NCBI RefSeq assembly: GCF_003076755.1
Contig: NZ_QDKM01000003.1
Location: forward strand, 248,001-312,000
DNA: 64,000 nt
Direction: 5' to 3'
From: Pararhodobacter oceanensis
GTDB taxonomy: Bacteria > Pseudomonadota > Alphaproteobacteria > Rhodobacterales > Rhodobacteraceae
The translations under genes and the position numbers were made by a program. Every line of letters starts with the position of its first letter. The stretch's first letter is position 1. Shown piece after piece: positions 1 to 8,751 of this stretch. The notes beneath the pieces were generated by a model that saw nothing but the letters and a program-made list of their open reading frames with translations, made no database searches and was not told where the DNA came from.

Positions 1-49
1 TCACGGTATTCGTAAAGCGGCGCATCTGCGCGCGCATCCATGCCAGCAT
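1..49 (-). CDS. 5' end of an unidentified gene leaving the left edge
   Basis: On the minus strand an ATG at 49 opens a frame that stays open to the window edge and gives the N-terminus MLAWMRAQMRRFTNTV. A purine-rich GAGGGAGG lies 5 bases upstream of that ATG, a good ribosome binding site. Only 16 residues are visible and I do not recognise the family. It would be transcribed in the same direction as the UbiK-like gene at 174-422, about 125 bases upstream of it, so the two may share an operon. The start rests on the RBS alone. Confidence 0.35.
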   Translation of the reverse strand, partial: MLAWMRAQMRRFTNTV

Positions 50-173
50 CGGGGCCTCCCTCACCACTGCGGTAAGGAGTAAGCCCTGCGCGCACGCATG
101 GGAAGCCGCTTTGAGGTGGCGTTCGCCGGTGGCTGCGTTTCGTAGGTCGCGGCGTTGAGCCGATTGCGGGGGC

Positions 174-422
174 TTAGCTGTCGCTCTTGCCCTCGAGCGC
201 GTCGATCCGTGCTTTCAGCGCTTCATTCTCTTCGCGGGCCTTTTGCGCCATGCCGCGCACCGCGTCGAATTCCTCGCGGGTGACAAAGTCGCGATCCGCC
301 AGCCAGCGGTCCATCAGGCTTTTCATCGCCGTCTCGGCCTCGGTGCGCGCGCCCTGCGCCACACCCATCGCGTTGGTCATCAATTTCGACAGGTCATCGA
401 AGATTTTATTGCCTTGCTGCAT
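174..422 (-). CDS. ubiK: UbiK/BMFP-type accessory factor
   Basis: An 82-residue protein of the UbiK (YqiC, membrane fusogenic BMFP) family. The N-terminal part (about residues 5-45) is an amphipathic helix with DDLSKLMTNAMGVAQG. The C-terminal part (about 50-78) is a charged coiled coil with the family hallmark DFVTREEFDAVR. In enterobacteria UbiK is a trimeric, membrane-associated factor that helps the aerobic Ubi hydroxylase complex make ubiquinone. Length and both segments match the family. The start at 422 is supported by AGGAG about 6 bases upstream. It is divergent from lgt. The function here is by homology; a second ubiquinone-related gene, coq9, lies about 8 kb away. Confidence 0.85.
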   Translation of the reverse strand: MQQGNKIFDDLSKLMTNAMGVAQGARTEAETAMKSLMDRWLADRDFVTREEFDAVRGMAQKAREENEALKARIDALEGKSDS

Positions 423-534
423 CTGACGCTCCTGTGATTGCTTGCGCAGTATATGGGGCGCGGTGGCGCCAATCGCAAGGTTGACTTCACCCCGTGGCCA
501 CGGGAAACCGGCAGCAACTGATCATAGGACCGCC

Positions 535-1425
535 ATGCACGCCCTTATCGACTTTCCCTCGTTCCTGCGCCCCGAGATCTTCTCGCTTGATCTGGGCGGG
601 TTCAGTTTTGCGCTGCGCTGGTATGCGCTGGCCTATATCGCGGGGTTCGTGATCGGCTGGCGGGTGATCCTGCGCACGCTGCGGCGTCCGACGCTCTGGC
701 CGGGATTAGAGGCACCGATGCGCGGTGAACAGGTTGAGGCGCTGCTGACATGGATCATCATTGGCGTGATCCTTGGCGGGCGGCTGGGGTTTGTGCTGTT
801 TTACCAGCCGGCGTTCTATCTGGCGCATCCGGCGCAGATCCTGCGGGTCTGGGAGGGCGGCATGTCGTTCCACGGCGGTCTGGCGGGGGCGACACTGGCC
901 GGATTCTGGTTTGCGCGGCGTAAGGGCATCGCTGCCTCGGCGCTGGGTGACGCAATGGCGATGGTGATTCCGATCGGGCTGGGGCTGGGGCGGTTGGCGA
1001 ATTTCATCAACGCCGAGTTATGGGGCCATCCGACGACGCTGCCTTGGGGGGTGCGCTTTCCGGGGTCCGGTGGTCTCTGCCCGCAGGACTGGCCCTATGA
1101 ATGCGCCCGCCATCCGACGCAGCTGTATGAGGCCGGGATGGAAGGACTGCTGCTGGGTCTGGTGATCTGGTGGCTGGTGACACGGCGCGATGCGCTGCGG
1201 ATGCCCTGGCTGGTCACCGGCGTGTTTCTGGCCGGTTACGGGCTGGCGCGGATGATTGTCGAGATCTGGCGTATGCCCGATGACCAGTTCCTCGCGGCTG
1301 ATCCCGCGGGCTATGTGGTGCGGCTTGGGGATATCGGGCTGACCATGGGCCAGACGCTGAGCCTGCCGATGGTGCTGATCGGGGCGGCGCTGATCATCCA
1401 TGCACGGCGGCGCGGGCCACAATGA
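535..1425 (+). CDS. lgt: Prolipoprotein diacylglyceryl transferase
   Basis: A 296-residue inner-membrane enzyme that transfers the diacylglyceryl group of phosphatidylglycerol to the lipobox cysteine of prolipoproteins, the first step of lipoprotein maturation. Visible family signatures are several hydrophobic spans, the RWYALAYIAGF segment near the N-terminus, the WEGGMSFHGGL motif (about residues 104-114) with the essential histidine, the GRLANFINAELWG signature, and the HPTQLYEAG segment. The frame is open back to 442, but the homologous N-terminus starts at MHALIDFPSF, with AGGA about 6 bases upstream, so I start at 535. Its stop overlaps the next start (ATGA at 1422), indicating translational coupling with the methyltransferase. 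Confidence 0.95.
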   Translation: MHALIDFPSFLRPEIFSLDLGGFSFALRWYALAYIAGFVIGWRVILRTLRRPTLWPGLEAPMRGEQVEALLTWIIIGVILGGRLGFVLFYQPAFYLAHPAQILRVWEGGMSFHGGLAGATLAGFWFARRKGIAASALGDAMAMVIPIGLGLGRLANFINAELWGHPTTLPWGVRFPGSGGLCPQDWPYECARHPTQLYEAGMEGLLLGLVIWWLVTRRDALRMPWLVTGVFLAGYGLARMIVEIWRMPDDQFLAADPAGYVVRLGDIGLTMGQTLSLPMVLIGAALIIHARRRGPQ

Positions 1426-2561
1426 CTCCGCTCGCCGATCTGATCACACGGCGGATTGCCAAGACCGGCCCGATGACGCTGGCGGATTATATGACCGATT
1501 GCCTGCTGCATCCGGCGCATGGCTATTACGCGACGCGCGATCCCCTGGGGCGTCAGGGCGATTTCACCACCGCGCCCGAGATCAGCCAGATGTTCGGCGA
1601 ACTCTTGGGGCTGTGTCTGGCGCAAAGCTGGCTGGATCAGGGCGCGCCCGACACCTTCACACTGGCCGAGCCGGGGCCGGGGCGCGGCACGCTGATGGCG
1701 GATATCTGGCGCGCGACCGCTGGCGTGCCGGGGTTCCATGCGGCAGCGCAGATCCATCTGATCGAGGCCTCACCGGTGCTGCGCGAAGTGCAGGGCGAGG
1801 CATTGCGCGGCCTGCCGGTGACGTGGGCCGATACGGTCGAGGCGCTGCCCGAGGACCGGCCCCTGTTCCTGATTGCCAACGAGTTTTTCGATGCGCTGCC
1901 GATCCGCCAGTTCCAGCGCGATGGCAATGGCTGGCGCGAGGTGGTGGTCGCGCTGAATGAGGGCGCGCTGACGCTGGCGCTGACCGAGCCCACGCCGCTG
2001 GCCGATCTGCAGCACCGGCTGGCGGATACCGAGGACGGCTATATCGTCGAGACCCGCGCCGCCGCCACGCCACTGATGGCGGCGATCAACCGGCGTATCG
2101 CGCGGCAGGGCGGCGCGGCGGTGATCATTGATTACGGCGATTGGCGCAGCCATGGCGATACGTTTCAGGCGCTGGAGGATCACGCCTTTGCCGATCCGCT
2201 GGCAAACCCCGGCAATGCCGATCTGACCGCGCATGTGGACTTCGAGGCGCTGCGCCATGCGGCCCCCGATCTGACCGCCTCGGCGCTGATGCCACAAGGC
2301 GCGCTGCTGGCCGCTTTGGGGATCGAAGCCCGCGCCGCGCGACTGGCCGAGCGGCTGACAGGTGCGGCGCTGGAAAACCACGTCAAGGCATTTGAACGCT
2401 TGACGCAACCGCAGGAAATGGGAACGCTGTTCAAAGCGCTCGCCTTGGTTGCGCCGGGATCACCGCTGCCGCCGGGGTTTGCGCCGCATGTTTCGCCCGC
2501 CACCCCCGCGCCCGCCACTCCCGCGCCCGATGCACCCACCCCAGACGAGCCCCGATCATGA
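1422..2561 (+). CDS. MidA/NDUFAF7-family SAM-dependent methyltransferase
   Basis: A 379-residue class I methyltransferase of the COG1565/MidA family. The glycine-rich SAM motif AEPGPGRGTLMADI is at about residues 82-95, and the downstream FLIANEFFDALPIRQF and IIDYGDW segments are characteristic. The mitochondrial homologue NDUFAF7 methylates an arginine of a complex I subunit during assembly; the bacterial target is not established. The last 20 or so residues are a Pro/Ala-rich tail built of PATPAP repeats, probably disordered. It overlaps lgt by 4 bases and pgeF by 4 bases, so the three genes form one tightly coupled operon. Confidence 0.88.
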   Translation: MTPLADLITRRIAKTGPMTLADYMTDCLLHPAHGYYATRDPLGRQGDFTTAPEISQMFGELLGLCLAQSWLDQGAPDTFTLAEPGPGRGTLMADIWRATAGVPGFHAAAQIHLIEASPVLREVQGEALRGLPVTWADTVEALPEDRPLFLIANEFFDALPIRQFQRDGNGWREVVVALNEGALTLALTEPTPLADLQHRLADTEDGYIVETRAAATPLMAAINRRIARQGGAAVIIDYGDWRSHGDTFQALEDHAFADPLANPGNADLTAHVDFEALRHAAPDLTASALMPQGALLAALGIEARAARLAERLTGAALENHVKAFERLTQPQEMGTLFKALALVAPGSPLPPGFAPHVSPATPAPATPAPDAPTPDEPRS

Positions 2562-3310
2562 CCTTGGAAATCCTCACTGCAGATGCGCTTGCCCCGGTGC
2601 GCCACGGGTTTTTCACCCGTCGCGGCGGCGCCTCCTCGGGGATTTTCGCGGGGCTGAACTGCGGCGCCGGCTCCTCGGATCAAAGCGAGGTGGTGACGAT
2701 CAACCGCAGCCGCGTGGCGCAGGCGATGGATGTGGCGCCCGACGCATTGGTCGGCGTGCACCAGATCCATTCGGCGGATGTGAAGGTGATCGAATCAGCC
2801 GGCGCGCAGGGCAAGGCCGACGCGATGGTTTCGGCCACGCCGGGGCTGGCCTTGGGCGTGTTGACCGCCGATTGCATGCCGGTTTTGCTGGCCGATGCCG
2901 ACAACGGGGTGATCGGCGCGGTGCATGCGGGCTGGCGCGGGGCGATCTCGGGCATCCTCGAGGCGACGCTGGAGGCGATGGTCGGATTGGGCGCCGCGCG
3001 CGACCGGATCGCGGCGGTGATCGGGCCTTGCATCAGCCAGCGCGCCTATGAGGTGGGACCGGAGTTTTTAGAAGACTTCATCGCTGATGACCCTGAAAAC
3101 ACAAGGTTTTTCGCAGGCGGCAAGGGCGACCGATACCAGTTTGACCTGCCGGGTTACGGGCTGATGCGGCTGCGCGAGGCGGGGGTCGGCCATGCCGAAT
3201 GGACCCGTCATTGCACCTATTCCGATGCTGCGTTGTTCTACTCTTTCCGCCGCTCGGTGCATGAGCGTGAGGCGGATTACGGGCGGCTGATCTCGGTGAT
3301 CCGCCTGTAA
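2558..3310 (+). CDS. pgeF: Polyphenol oxidase / LACC1-family purine nucleoside enzyme
   Basis: A 250-residue YfiH/LACC1-family protein (formerly DUF152). The N-terminus reads HGFFTRRGGAS, and the metal or active-site residues appear in GVHQIHSAD (His), LTADCMPVL (Cys) and GAVHAGWRG (His). Family members have been reported as multi-copper polyphenol oxidases, as purine nucleoside phosphorylase/deaminases, and as peptidoglycan editing factor PgeF; sequence alone does not choose between these. The length is normal. Its ATG overlaps the preceding stop (ATGA), the last gene of the lgt-midA-pgeF operon. Confidence 0.88.
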   Translation: MTLEILTADALAPVRHGFFTRRGGASSGIFAGLNCGAGSSDQSEVVTINRSRVAQAMDVAPDALVGVHQIHSADVKVIESAGAQGKADAMVSATPGLALGVLTADCMPVLLADADNGVIGAVHAGWRGAISGILEATLEAMVGLGAARDRIAAVIGPCISQRAYEVGPEFLEDFIADDPENTRFFAGGKGDRYQFDLPGYGLMRLREAGVGHAEWTRHCTYSDAALFYSFRRSVHEREADYGRLISVIRL

Positions 3311-3437
3311 CGCGTGCCTTACCCGCTGGCGCCAATGTCGCGGTGATTTCTTATCCTTGCCGCTTTATCGCCGCATTTGCCAGACAGTCTGAAGGCTCGC
3401 CGAGCGCCATCTGGCGCGGTTCTGAAAGGTCAGTCTG

Positions 3438-3632
3438 ATGAGCAAAGCATCGCGTTGGAGCCAGTGGGTCATCGCCGAGAGCGCCGATCCGCGCATTCAA
3501 TTGCCATGGACCGCAAGCGAGCGTCTGCGCCGCGACGCGCGTCTCTCGTCGGGCCGTGCATTTCGTGGCGGTAAGGCGATCCTGTCGCTGACCCTGCCCC
3601 GCAGCGAGCCCCCGTCCCAGCCGCTGCACTAA
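3438..3632 (+). CDS. Small basic protein of unknown function
   Basis: A 64-residue frame in the gap between pgeF and recR. It starts MSKASRWSQWVIAE, contains LPWTASERLRRDARL and is rich in arginine, serine and alanine with no signal peptide or membrane span. An AAAGGT stretch lies about 8 bases before the ATG, a fair RBS. Small basic proteins with a similar RWMxSV-like N-terminus occur beside other Rhodobacterales genes, but I cannot name a family. It may be a real short gene following the pgeF operon or a chance frame; codon usage (strong third-position G/C) is compatible with coding. Confidence 0.45.
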   Translation: MSKASRWSQWVIAESADPRIQLPWTASERLRRDARLSSGRAFRGGKAILSLTLPRSEPPSQPLH

Positions 3633-3724
3633 CGGCGCCGCAACACTCCACACATGATGATATCCGGTATGTAGCGGCCCTGCGCTGTGCGGCGTCACCG
3701 CTGCACAGGCCGTCACGCCCGGCG

Positions 3725-4324
3725 TTATAGGCGTCTGCGGGCGGCCAGCGCGGCGGAAATCGTGCCGTCATCGAGATAATCCAGCTCGCCGCCCATCGGC
3801 ACGCCCTGCGCCAGCGCCGAGACCTGCACGCCCGTGGGCGCCAGGGCTTCGGCGATGTAATGCGCGGTGGTCTGCCCGTCGACGGTGGAGTTGAGCGCCA
3901 GAATCACCTCTGTGATCGCCTCGTCACCAATGCGTTGCACCAGATGCGGGATGCGCAGCGCCTCGGGGCCGATGGAATCCAGCGCCGAGAGCGTGCCGCC
4001 GAGCACATGATAGCGGCCGGAAAACCCGCCCGCGCGTTCCATCGCCCAGAGATCCGAGACATCCTCGACCACGCAGAGCACGCCGGTGGCGCGTTTGTCG
4101 GCGGCGCAGATCGGGCAGACCTCATGATCCGAGATATTGCCGCAAATCCGGCAATCGCGCGCCGTCGCCGCGACGCTGACCAAGGCCTGCGCCAGAGGCT
4201 CCATCACCACGCTGCGTTTGCGCAGAAGATGCAGCACCGCGCGCCGCGCCGAGCGCGGGCCCAGCCCCGGCAAACGCGCCATCAGCGCAATCAGCGCCTC
4301 GATCTCGCCGGGCGCATTCGCCAT
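3725..4324 (-). CDS. recR: Recombination protein RecR
   Basis: A 199-residue RecR, part of the RecFOR pathway that loads RecA at gaps. It has the N-terminal helix-hairpin-helix ([18 protein letters not shown], about 12-30), a four-cysteine zinc finger ([16 protein letters not shown], about 57-72) and the Toprim domain with [12 protein letters not shown] and [18 protein letters not shown]. The length is standard. It starts 2 bases after the ybaB stop, so recR is co-transcribed with ybaB and probably dnaX, the conserved dnaX-ybaB-recR arrangement of bacteria. Confidence 0.96.
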   Translation of the reverse strand: MANAPGEIEALIALMARLPGLGPRSARRAVLHLLRKRSVVMEPLAQALVSVAATARDCRICGNISDHEVCPICAADKRATGVLCVVEDVSDLWAMERAGGFSGRYHVLGGTLSALDSIGPEALRIPHLVQRIGDEAITEVILALNSTVDGQTTAHYIAEALAPTGVQVSALAQGVPMGGELDYLDDGTISAALAARRRL

Positions 4325-4326
4325 GT

Positions 4327-4683
4327 TTACAGACCCGGCAGGTTCATATCGGCAGGCAGGCCCATGCTCTCGGCCAGTCTGCCCATCTCTTCCTTTGAGC
4401 GCTCTTGCGCCCGCGACTGCACGTCCTTGATCGCCGCCAAGATCAGGTCTTCGACGACCTCCTTGTCCTCGGCGCTGAAAATCGACGGATCAATGGTCAA
4501 ACCGGTGAGCACGCCCTTGGCATTGGCGGTGGCTTTGACCAGACCGGCGCCGCTTTCGCCCTCGACCATCAGCGTGTCGAGCTCCTCTTGCAGCGCCGCC
4601 ATCTTGCCCTGCATTTCCTGCGCGGCTTTCATCATCTTGCCCATGTCGCCAAGGCCACCGAGACCGCCCAAACCCTTCAGCAT
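4327..4683 (-). CDS. ybaB: YbaB/EbfC nucleoid-associated protein
   Basis: A 118-residue YbaB/EbfC family DNA-binding protein. The N-terminus is Gly/Leu/Met-rich ([19 protein letters not shown]), followed by the helical [15 protein letters not shown] and the conserved [19 protein letters not shown] strand region. Family members are small dimeric proteins that bind DNA as tweezers; in several bacteria they are encoded with dnaX and recR, as here (90 bases after dnaX, 2 bases before recR). The C-terminus, [12 protein letters not shown], is the normal family ending. Confidence 0.95.
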   Translation of the reverse strand: MLKGLGGLGGLGDMGKMMKAAQEMQGKMAALQEELDTLMVEGESGAGLVKATANAKGVLTGLTIDPSIFSAEDKEVVEDLILAAIKDVQSRAQERSKEEMGRLAESMGLPADMNLPGL

Positions 4684-4773
4684 TTCATCGCTCCTATCGC
4701 GTTTCCTTGCCCTGTAGATAGGGTGCGCCGGCGGCTATCGCAACCGCCGCGGCGCCCGCTGTGCAGGGCTGGT

Positions 4774-6528
4774 TCAGTAATCCTCGAAGGGATCCCATTC
4801 ATCCTCGACCTCGGGCAGGGCGGCATCGGCGATCTCGGTCGCCGTTTCCACCGGCGGCACGAATTCGCGGATTTTGGCCTTGGGGAATGCCTTGAAAATC
4901 GCCTGCACCAACGGGATTTCCTTGGCCTGTGCCTCGCGGGCAAGGCGTTCGGCGTCCTGCACCTCGGCGATGGTGGCGCCGCCGCCCTGCGCGATCGACA
5001 CCGCCCAGCGCACCCCGGTCCAGGTCTGCAACCGCCCCGCCAGACGCGCCGCCAGATCGGCGGGGGCGCGCTCGGTCGGTTCGAATTCAATGCGGCCTGG
5101 GGAATAGCGCACGAGGCGGAAGTTGGTCTCGATCTCGGTGCGCAACACCATATCGCGGCGCAGTTTGATCAATTCGAGGACATTATCAAAACTCGCATAG
5201 GCGGCCAGCGGAGAGAGCTCCCCTGCCAGTGCCGCCTGCGCGCCGCCACCGCCGCCCGAGGGGGGGCCGCCGCGCCCCATCGCATGGACACCGCCTTGAC
5301 CGCCCGCGGCCTGCCCGCCGCCATTGCCGCCACCCTGTGGCCCGGGCGCGCCGCCGCCCGGGTTCGGCGGCGGCGGGGTCTCTTGCAGTTTGCGGATCAA
5401 TTCATCCGGTGTCGGCAGATCGGCGACATGGGTGATGCGGATCACCGCCATCTCGGCGGCCATCATCGCATTCGGCGCCTGCGCGATTTCTTCCAGCGCT
5501 TTCAACAGCATCTGCCACATCCGCGCGAGGATGCGCAGGTCCAGTCGCGATGCCAGATCGGCACCGCGGGCACGCTCGTCCGGCCCGATGGTCGGATCTT
5601 CGGCGGCGGCGGGGGTGATTTTGATCACGCTCACCCAATGGGTGATCTCGGCGAGATCGCGCAGCACCGCCACCGGATCGGCGCCATCGGCATATTGCGC
5701 CGCCAGTTCCTCAAGCGCCGCCGCGGTGTCGCCGCGCAGGATCGCCTCGAACAGATCAAGCACCCGCCCGCGGTCCGCCAGCCCCAGCATTGCGCGCACC
5801 TGATCGGCGCCGGTCTCGCCCGCGCCATGGCTGATCGCCTGATCCAACAGGCTCATCGCGTCACGCACCGAGCCCTCGGCGGCGCGGGTGATCAGCGCCA
5901 GAGCCTCACCGTTGATCTGCGCGCTTTCCAGACCGGCGATCCGCTCGAGATGGGCGATCATCACCTCGGGCTCGATCCGGCGCAGGTCAAAGCGCTGGCA
6001 ACGGCTGAGCACGGTCACCGGCACCTTGCGGATTTCGGTGGTGGCAAAGATGAATTTCACATGCGGCGGCGGTTCCTCAAGCGTCTTGAGCAGCGCGTTA
6101 AAGGCGCTGTTCGAGAGCATATGAACCTCGTCGATGATATAGATTTTGAACCGCGCACTGGCGGCGCGGTAAGCGACCGAATCAATGATCTCGCGGATAT
6201 CGCCGACGCCGGTGCGGCTGGCGGCGTCCATTTCCAGCACATCGACATGGCGGCCTTCGGTGATCGCGGTGCAATGCTCGCAGACCCCACAGGGCTCGGT
6301 GGTCGGCCCGCCCTGCCCGTCGGCGCCGATGCAGTTGAGGCCCTTGGCAATGATCCGCGCGGTGGTGGTTTTGCCGGTGCCGCGAATGCCGGTCATCACG
6401 AAGGCATGGTGAATGCGGTCGGCGGCAAAAGCGTTCTTGAGGGTGCGCACCATCGCCTCTTGCCCGATCAGATCGGCAAAAGTCTCGGGCCGGTATTTGC
6501 GCGCCAGAACCTGATAGATTTCGCTCAT
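4774..6528 (-). CDS. dnaX: DNA polymerase III subunit gamma/tau
   Basis: A 584-residue clamp-loader ATPase. Visible are Walker A in GIRGTGKTTTARI (about residues 47-59), the zinc-binding cysteines around CEHC, Walker B IIDEVHML, and the sensor region TVLSRCQRFDLR. A long Gly/Pro-rich linker (about 395-440: PPPPNPGGG and runs of GGG) separates the AAA+ module from the C-terminal tau region that binds the alpha subunit. The protein ends PFEDY. No A-rich slippery heptamer of the Escherichia coli type is apparent, so a gamma form by frameshifting is not supported. The RBS AGAGGAA lies just upstream of 6528. Confidence 0.96.
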   Translation of the reverse strand: MSEIYQVLARKYRPETFADLIGQEAMVRTLKNAFAADRIHHAFVMTGIRGTGKTTTARIIAKGLNCIGADGQGGPTTEPCGVCEHCTAITEGRHVDVLEMDAASRTGVGDIREIIDSVAYRAASARFKIYIIDEVHMLSNSAFNALLKTLEEPPPHVKFIFATTEIRKVPVTVLSRCQRFDLRRIEPEVMIAHLERIAGLESAQINGEALALITRAAEGSVRDAMSLLDQAISHGAGETGADQVRAMLGLADRGRVLDLFEAILRGDTAAALEELAAQYADGADPVAVLRDLAEITHWVSVIKITPAAAEDPTIGPDERARGADLASRLDLRILARMWQMLLKALEEIAQAPNAMMAAEMAVIRITHVADLPTPDELIRKLQETPPPPNPGGGAPGPQGGGNGGGQAAGGQGGVHAMGRGGPPSGGGGGAQAALAGELSPLAAYASFDNVLELIKLRRDMVLRTEIETNFRLVRYSPGRIEFEPTERAPADLAARLAGRLQTWTGVRWAVSIAQGGGATIAEVQDAERLAREAQAKEIPLVQAIFKAFPKAKIREFVPPVETATEIADAALPEVEDEWDPFEDY

Positions 6529-6587
6529 AATATTCCTCTACCGCGCAACAGTAAGCAGCCCGCCTGCCAGCGTCCAGCCGTGCCCCT

Positions 6588-6704
6588 GTCATCTGTCCAA
6601 AAATATCCACGGGGGTGCCAAGGGGGTGCGTGCACCCCCTTGGGCGGGTGCAGGGTGGCAACCCGCGCGGGATGAGGGGGCTCGATGCCCCCGAGGCCCG
6701 CCCC
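6588..6704 (-). repeat. 3'-end hairpin repeat, copy A
   Basis: A 117-base element whose second copy (40444-40560) has the same length and differs at only about six positions. Read on the minus strand it carries a GC hairpin (GGGGGC/GCCCCC), a long hairpin of two 12-base arms with a 2-base loop at 6618-6643, then GATATTTTTGG, a U-tract. It begins 10 bases after the stop of the quinone oxidoreductase gene on the same strand. The layout is that of a dispersed intergenic terminator-type repeat. Shorter relatives with the AAATATCC core occur at 37119-37200 and about 17520-17545. Confidence 0.75.
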
Positions 6705-6713
6705 TAACAGTGC

Positions 6714-7709
6714 CTAGACATCCTCACCGCCGACCCGCAGCACCAGTTTGCCGATATGTTGCGAGCTTTCCATCCGCTCATGCGCCGCTGCCGCCTCATC
6801 GAGCGGGAACTCGCTGTCGATCACCGGTGCCACACGGCCAGAAGCCAAAAGCGGCCAGACCTCGCGCTCGAGAGCTTCGGCAATCGCGGCTTTGGCGGCG
6901 CCCGATTGCGGGCGCAGGGTCGAGCCGGTGATGGTCAGCCGCCGCGCCATCACTTGGGCGAAGTTCAGCTCGACCTTGGGGCCGGTCAGAAAGGCGATTT
7001 GCACCAGCCGCCCGTCATCGGCCAAGGCTTTGACGTTGCGCGGCAAATACGAGCCGCCGACCATATCGAGGATCAGATTGGCGCCGCCCTCGGCCTTGAG
7101 GATCTCGGTGAAATCCTCTTCGCGGTAGTTGATCACCCGCTCGGCGCCCAGCTTCGCACAGGCATCGCATTTCTCGGCGGATCCGGCGGTGGCAAAGACC
7201 CTTGCGCCGCGCGCATTGGCCAGTTGGATCGCGGTTGTGCCGATGCCGGAGCTGCCGCCATGCACCAAGAAGCGCTCACCCGCTTGCAACCCGCCACGGT
7301 CGAAAACATTGGTCCAGACGGTGAAAAAAGTCTCGGGCAGGCAGGCGGCGGCGCGCAGGTCCATACCCTCGGGCACCGGCAATGCATGGGCGGCGGGGGT
7401 GGCGACATATTCGGCATAGCCACCGCCCGGTAGCAGTGCGCAGACGCGGTCGCCGATCTTCCAGCGGGTGACGCCGGGCCCGACCTCTGCCACCACACCG
7501 GAGGCTTCGAGCCCCGGCAGGTCCGAGGCGCCCGGCGGCGGCGCATAGGCACCGGCGCGCTGCAAAGCATCGGGGCGGTTGACGCCGGCATAGGCGGTCT
7601 TGATCACGATCTCGCCGACATTGGGCACCGGCACCGCGCGGCTGGCAGGTTTCAGAACCTCCGGCCCGCCGGGTGTCGAGATTTCCATCACGCGCATCAT
7701 ATGGCCCAT
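6714..7709 (-). CDS. NAD(P)H-quinone oxidoreductase (PIG3/QOR type)
   Basis: A 331-residue medium-chain dehydrogenase/reductase of the zinc-independent quinone oxidoreductase group. The N-terminal GroES-like domain contains VKTAYAGVNRPDALQRAG and PGLEASGVVAEVG. The Rossmann domain has the NADPH motif VHGGSSGIGTTAIQLA (about residues 140-155). Closest family description is PIG3/TP53I3-like, which reduces quinones with NADPH. The frame extends to 7742, but AAAGGAG lies 9 bases before the ATG at 7709 (MGHMMRVMEIS), so that start is chosen. It stands alone between two minus-strand genes. Confidence 0.88.
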   Translation of the reverse strand: MGHMMRVMEISTPGGPEVLKPASRAVPVPNVGEIVIKTAYAGVNRPDALQRAGAYAPPPGASDLPGLEASGVVAEVGPGVTRWKIGDRVCALLPGGGYAEYVATPAAHALPVPEGMDLRAAACLPETFFTVWTNVFDRGGLQAGERFLVHGGSSGIGTTAIQLANARGARVFATAGSAEKCDACAKLGAERVINYREEDFTEILKAEGGANLILDMVGGSYLPRNVKALADDGRLVQIAFLTGPKVELNFAQVMARRLTITGSTLRPQSGAAKAAIAEALEREVWPLLASGRVAPVIDSEFPLDEAAAAHERMESSQHIGKLVLRVGGEDV

Positions 7710-7814
7710 CCGTTTGCTCCTTTCAGGATCTGCGCGCAGCATAGTCGCCCCGCGCGACGGCGCAACCAGATCGGGCGGCGCAGGTGCCGCCGGATCCGGC
7801 GCAGGCGGATTGGC

Positions 7815-8672
7815 TCAGGCGCTGGCGGCCCAGTCGAAATAGAGCTCGCGGGCGCGTTTCGAGAGGCCGGTCTGGGTCAATTCGCGGTCCTCGAACTTGG
7901 CGACCGGCATCACTTTGGCGATATTGCCGGTGGCAAAGATTTCCTCGGCCTTGTGGAAATCCTCGACCGAGAGCGTGCATTCGACGACTTCGACACCGTC
8001 CGCGCGCAGCAATCCGATCACCCGCTGGCGGGTCAGCCCGTTGAGGAAGGTGCCGTTGGGTGCGGGCGTGAACACCACCCCGTCGCGGACCAAGAACACG
8101 TTGGTCGAGGCGGTTTCGGCGACATTGCCCTCATAATCCCGCGACAGAGCGTTGGAAAACCCGCGTTTGCGCGCATCGGCCATGATCCGCCCGTTATTGG
8201 CATAGAGCGAGGCGGCTTTGGCCTCGGTCAGCGCCATATCGGGGCGGGGGCGGAAATAGGGCGAGACGGTCAGCGAGAACTCACCGACGGTGGGCATCGG
8301 CAGGGTCTCGATGCAGAGCGCGAAAGCGGTCGAGGCAGGATCGAGGTCGATCAGGCCCGGCGTCGAATCCACCGCCCACATCATCGGGCGCAGGTAGAGT
8401 TCGGCATCGGGGGCGAACATCTTGCAGCCCTCCTCCAGCAGCCCCTGCACGGTTTCGCCATCGACCGGCGCGACCATCCCCATCGCCTCGGCGGATTTGA
8501 CGATGCGTGCCGAGTGCAGATCAAGGTCGGGGCGGCGGCCATCGAACTGGCGCGCGCCGTCGAATACGCCCGAGCCGAGCCATGCGGCATGGTCTGCGGC
8601 CCCGATCACCGGCACATTGCCGCGATGCCATTTGCCCTCAAACCATGTTGCGATTTCTTTGCCGACTGCCAT
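7815..8672 (-). CDS. ilvE: Branched-chain amino acid aminotransferase-type enzyme (class IV PLP)
   Basis: A 285-residue fold-type IV PLP aminotransferase, about the length of alphaproteobacterial IlvE proteins. The PLP lysine is in TEAKAASLYAN (about residues 155-165). The phosphate-binding glutamate region is GNVAETASTNVFLVRDG, followed by FLNGLTRQRVIGLL. It would interconvert branched-chain 2-oxo acids and amino acids with glutamate, though D-amino acid or aminodeoxychorismate-lyase relatives share these motifs. The open frame runs to 9056 through the neighbouring coq9 gene, so the longer start is rejected. The ATG at 8672 has GGAGG about 6 bases upstream. Confidence 0.87.
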   Translation of the reverse strand: MAVGKEIATWFEGKWHRGNVPVIGAADHAAWLGSGVFDGARQFDGRRPDLDLHSARIVKSAEAMGMVAPVDGETVQGLLEEGCKMFAPDAELYLRPMMWAVDSTPGLIDLDPASTAFALCIETLPMPTVGEFSLTVSPYFRPRPDMALTEAKAASLYANNGRIMADARKRGFSNALSRDYEGNVAETASTNVFLVRDGVVFTPAPNGTFLNGLTRQRVIGLLRADGVEVVECTLSVEDFHKAEEIFATGNIAKVMPVAKFEDRELTQTGLSKRARELYFDWAASA

Positions 8673-8751
8673 TGCGCCCTCCATTGATTGCCGCGGGATG
8701 TAGCCAAGCGCGGTGAAGGCGTCAACGCTAGCGTGGTGGCGCCGCGGCGTC

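Noticed and set aside
3311-3724. Small SRP RNA or other RNA gene near recR-dnaX
   Set aside because: The conserved GGAAGGAAGCAGC-type loop was not found on either strand.
4774-6528. Programmed frameshift in dnaX
   Set aside because: No A-rich slippery heptamer with a downstream stem was seen; the Gly/Pro linker is simply GC-rich.
4405-6675. 756-codon plus-strand open frame
   Set aside because: Antisense to dnaX and ybaB.
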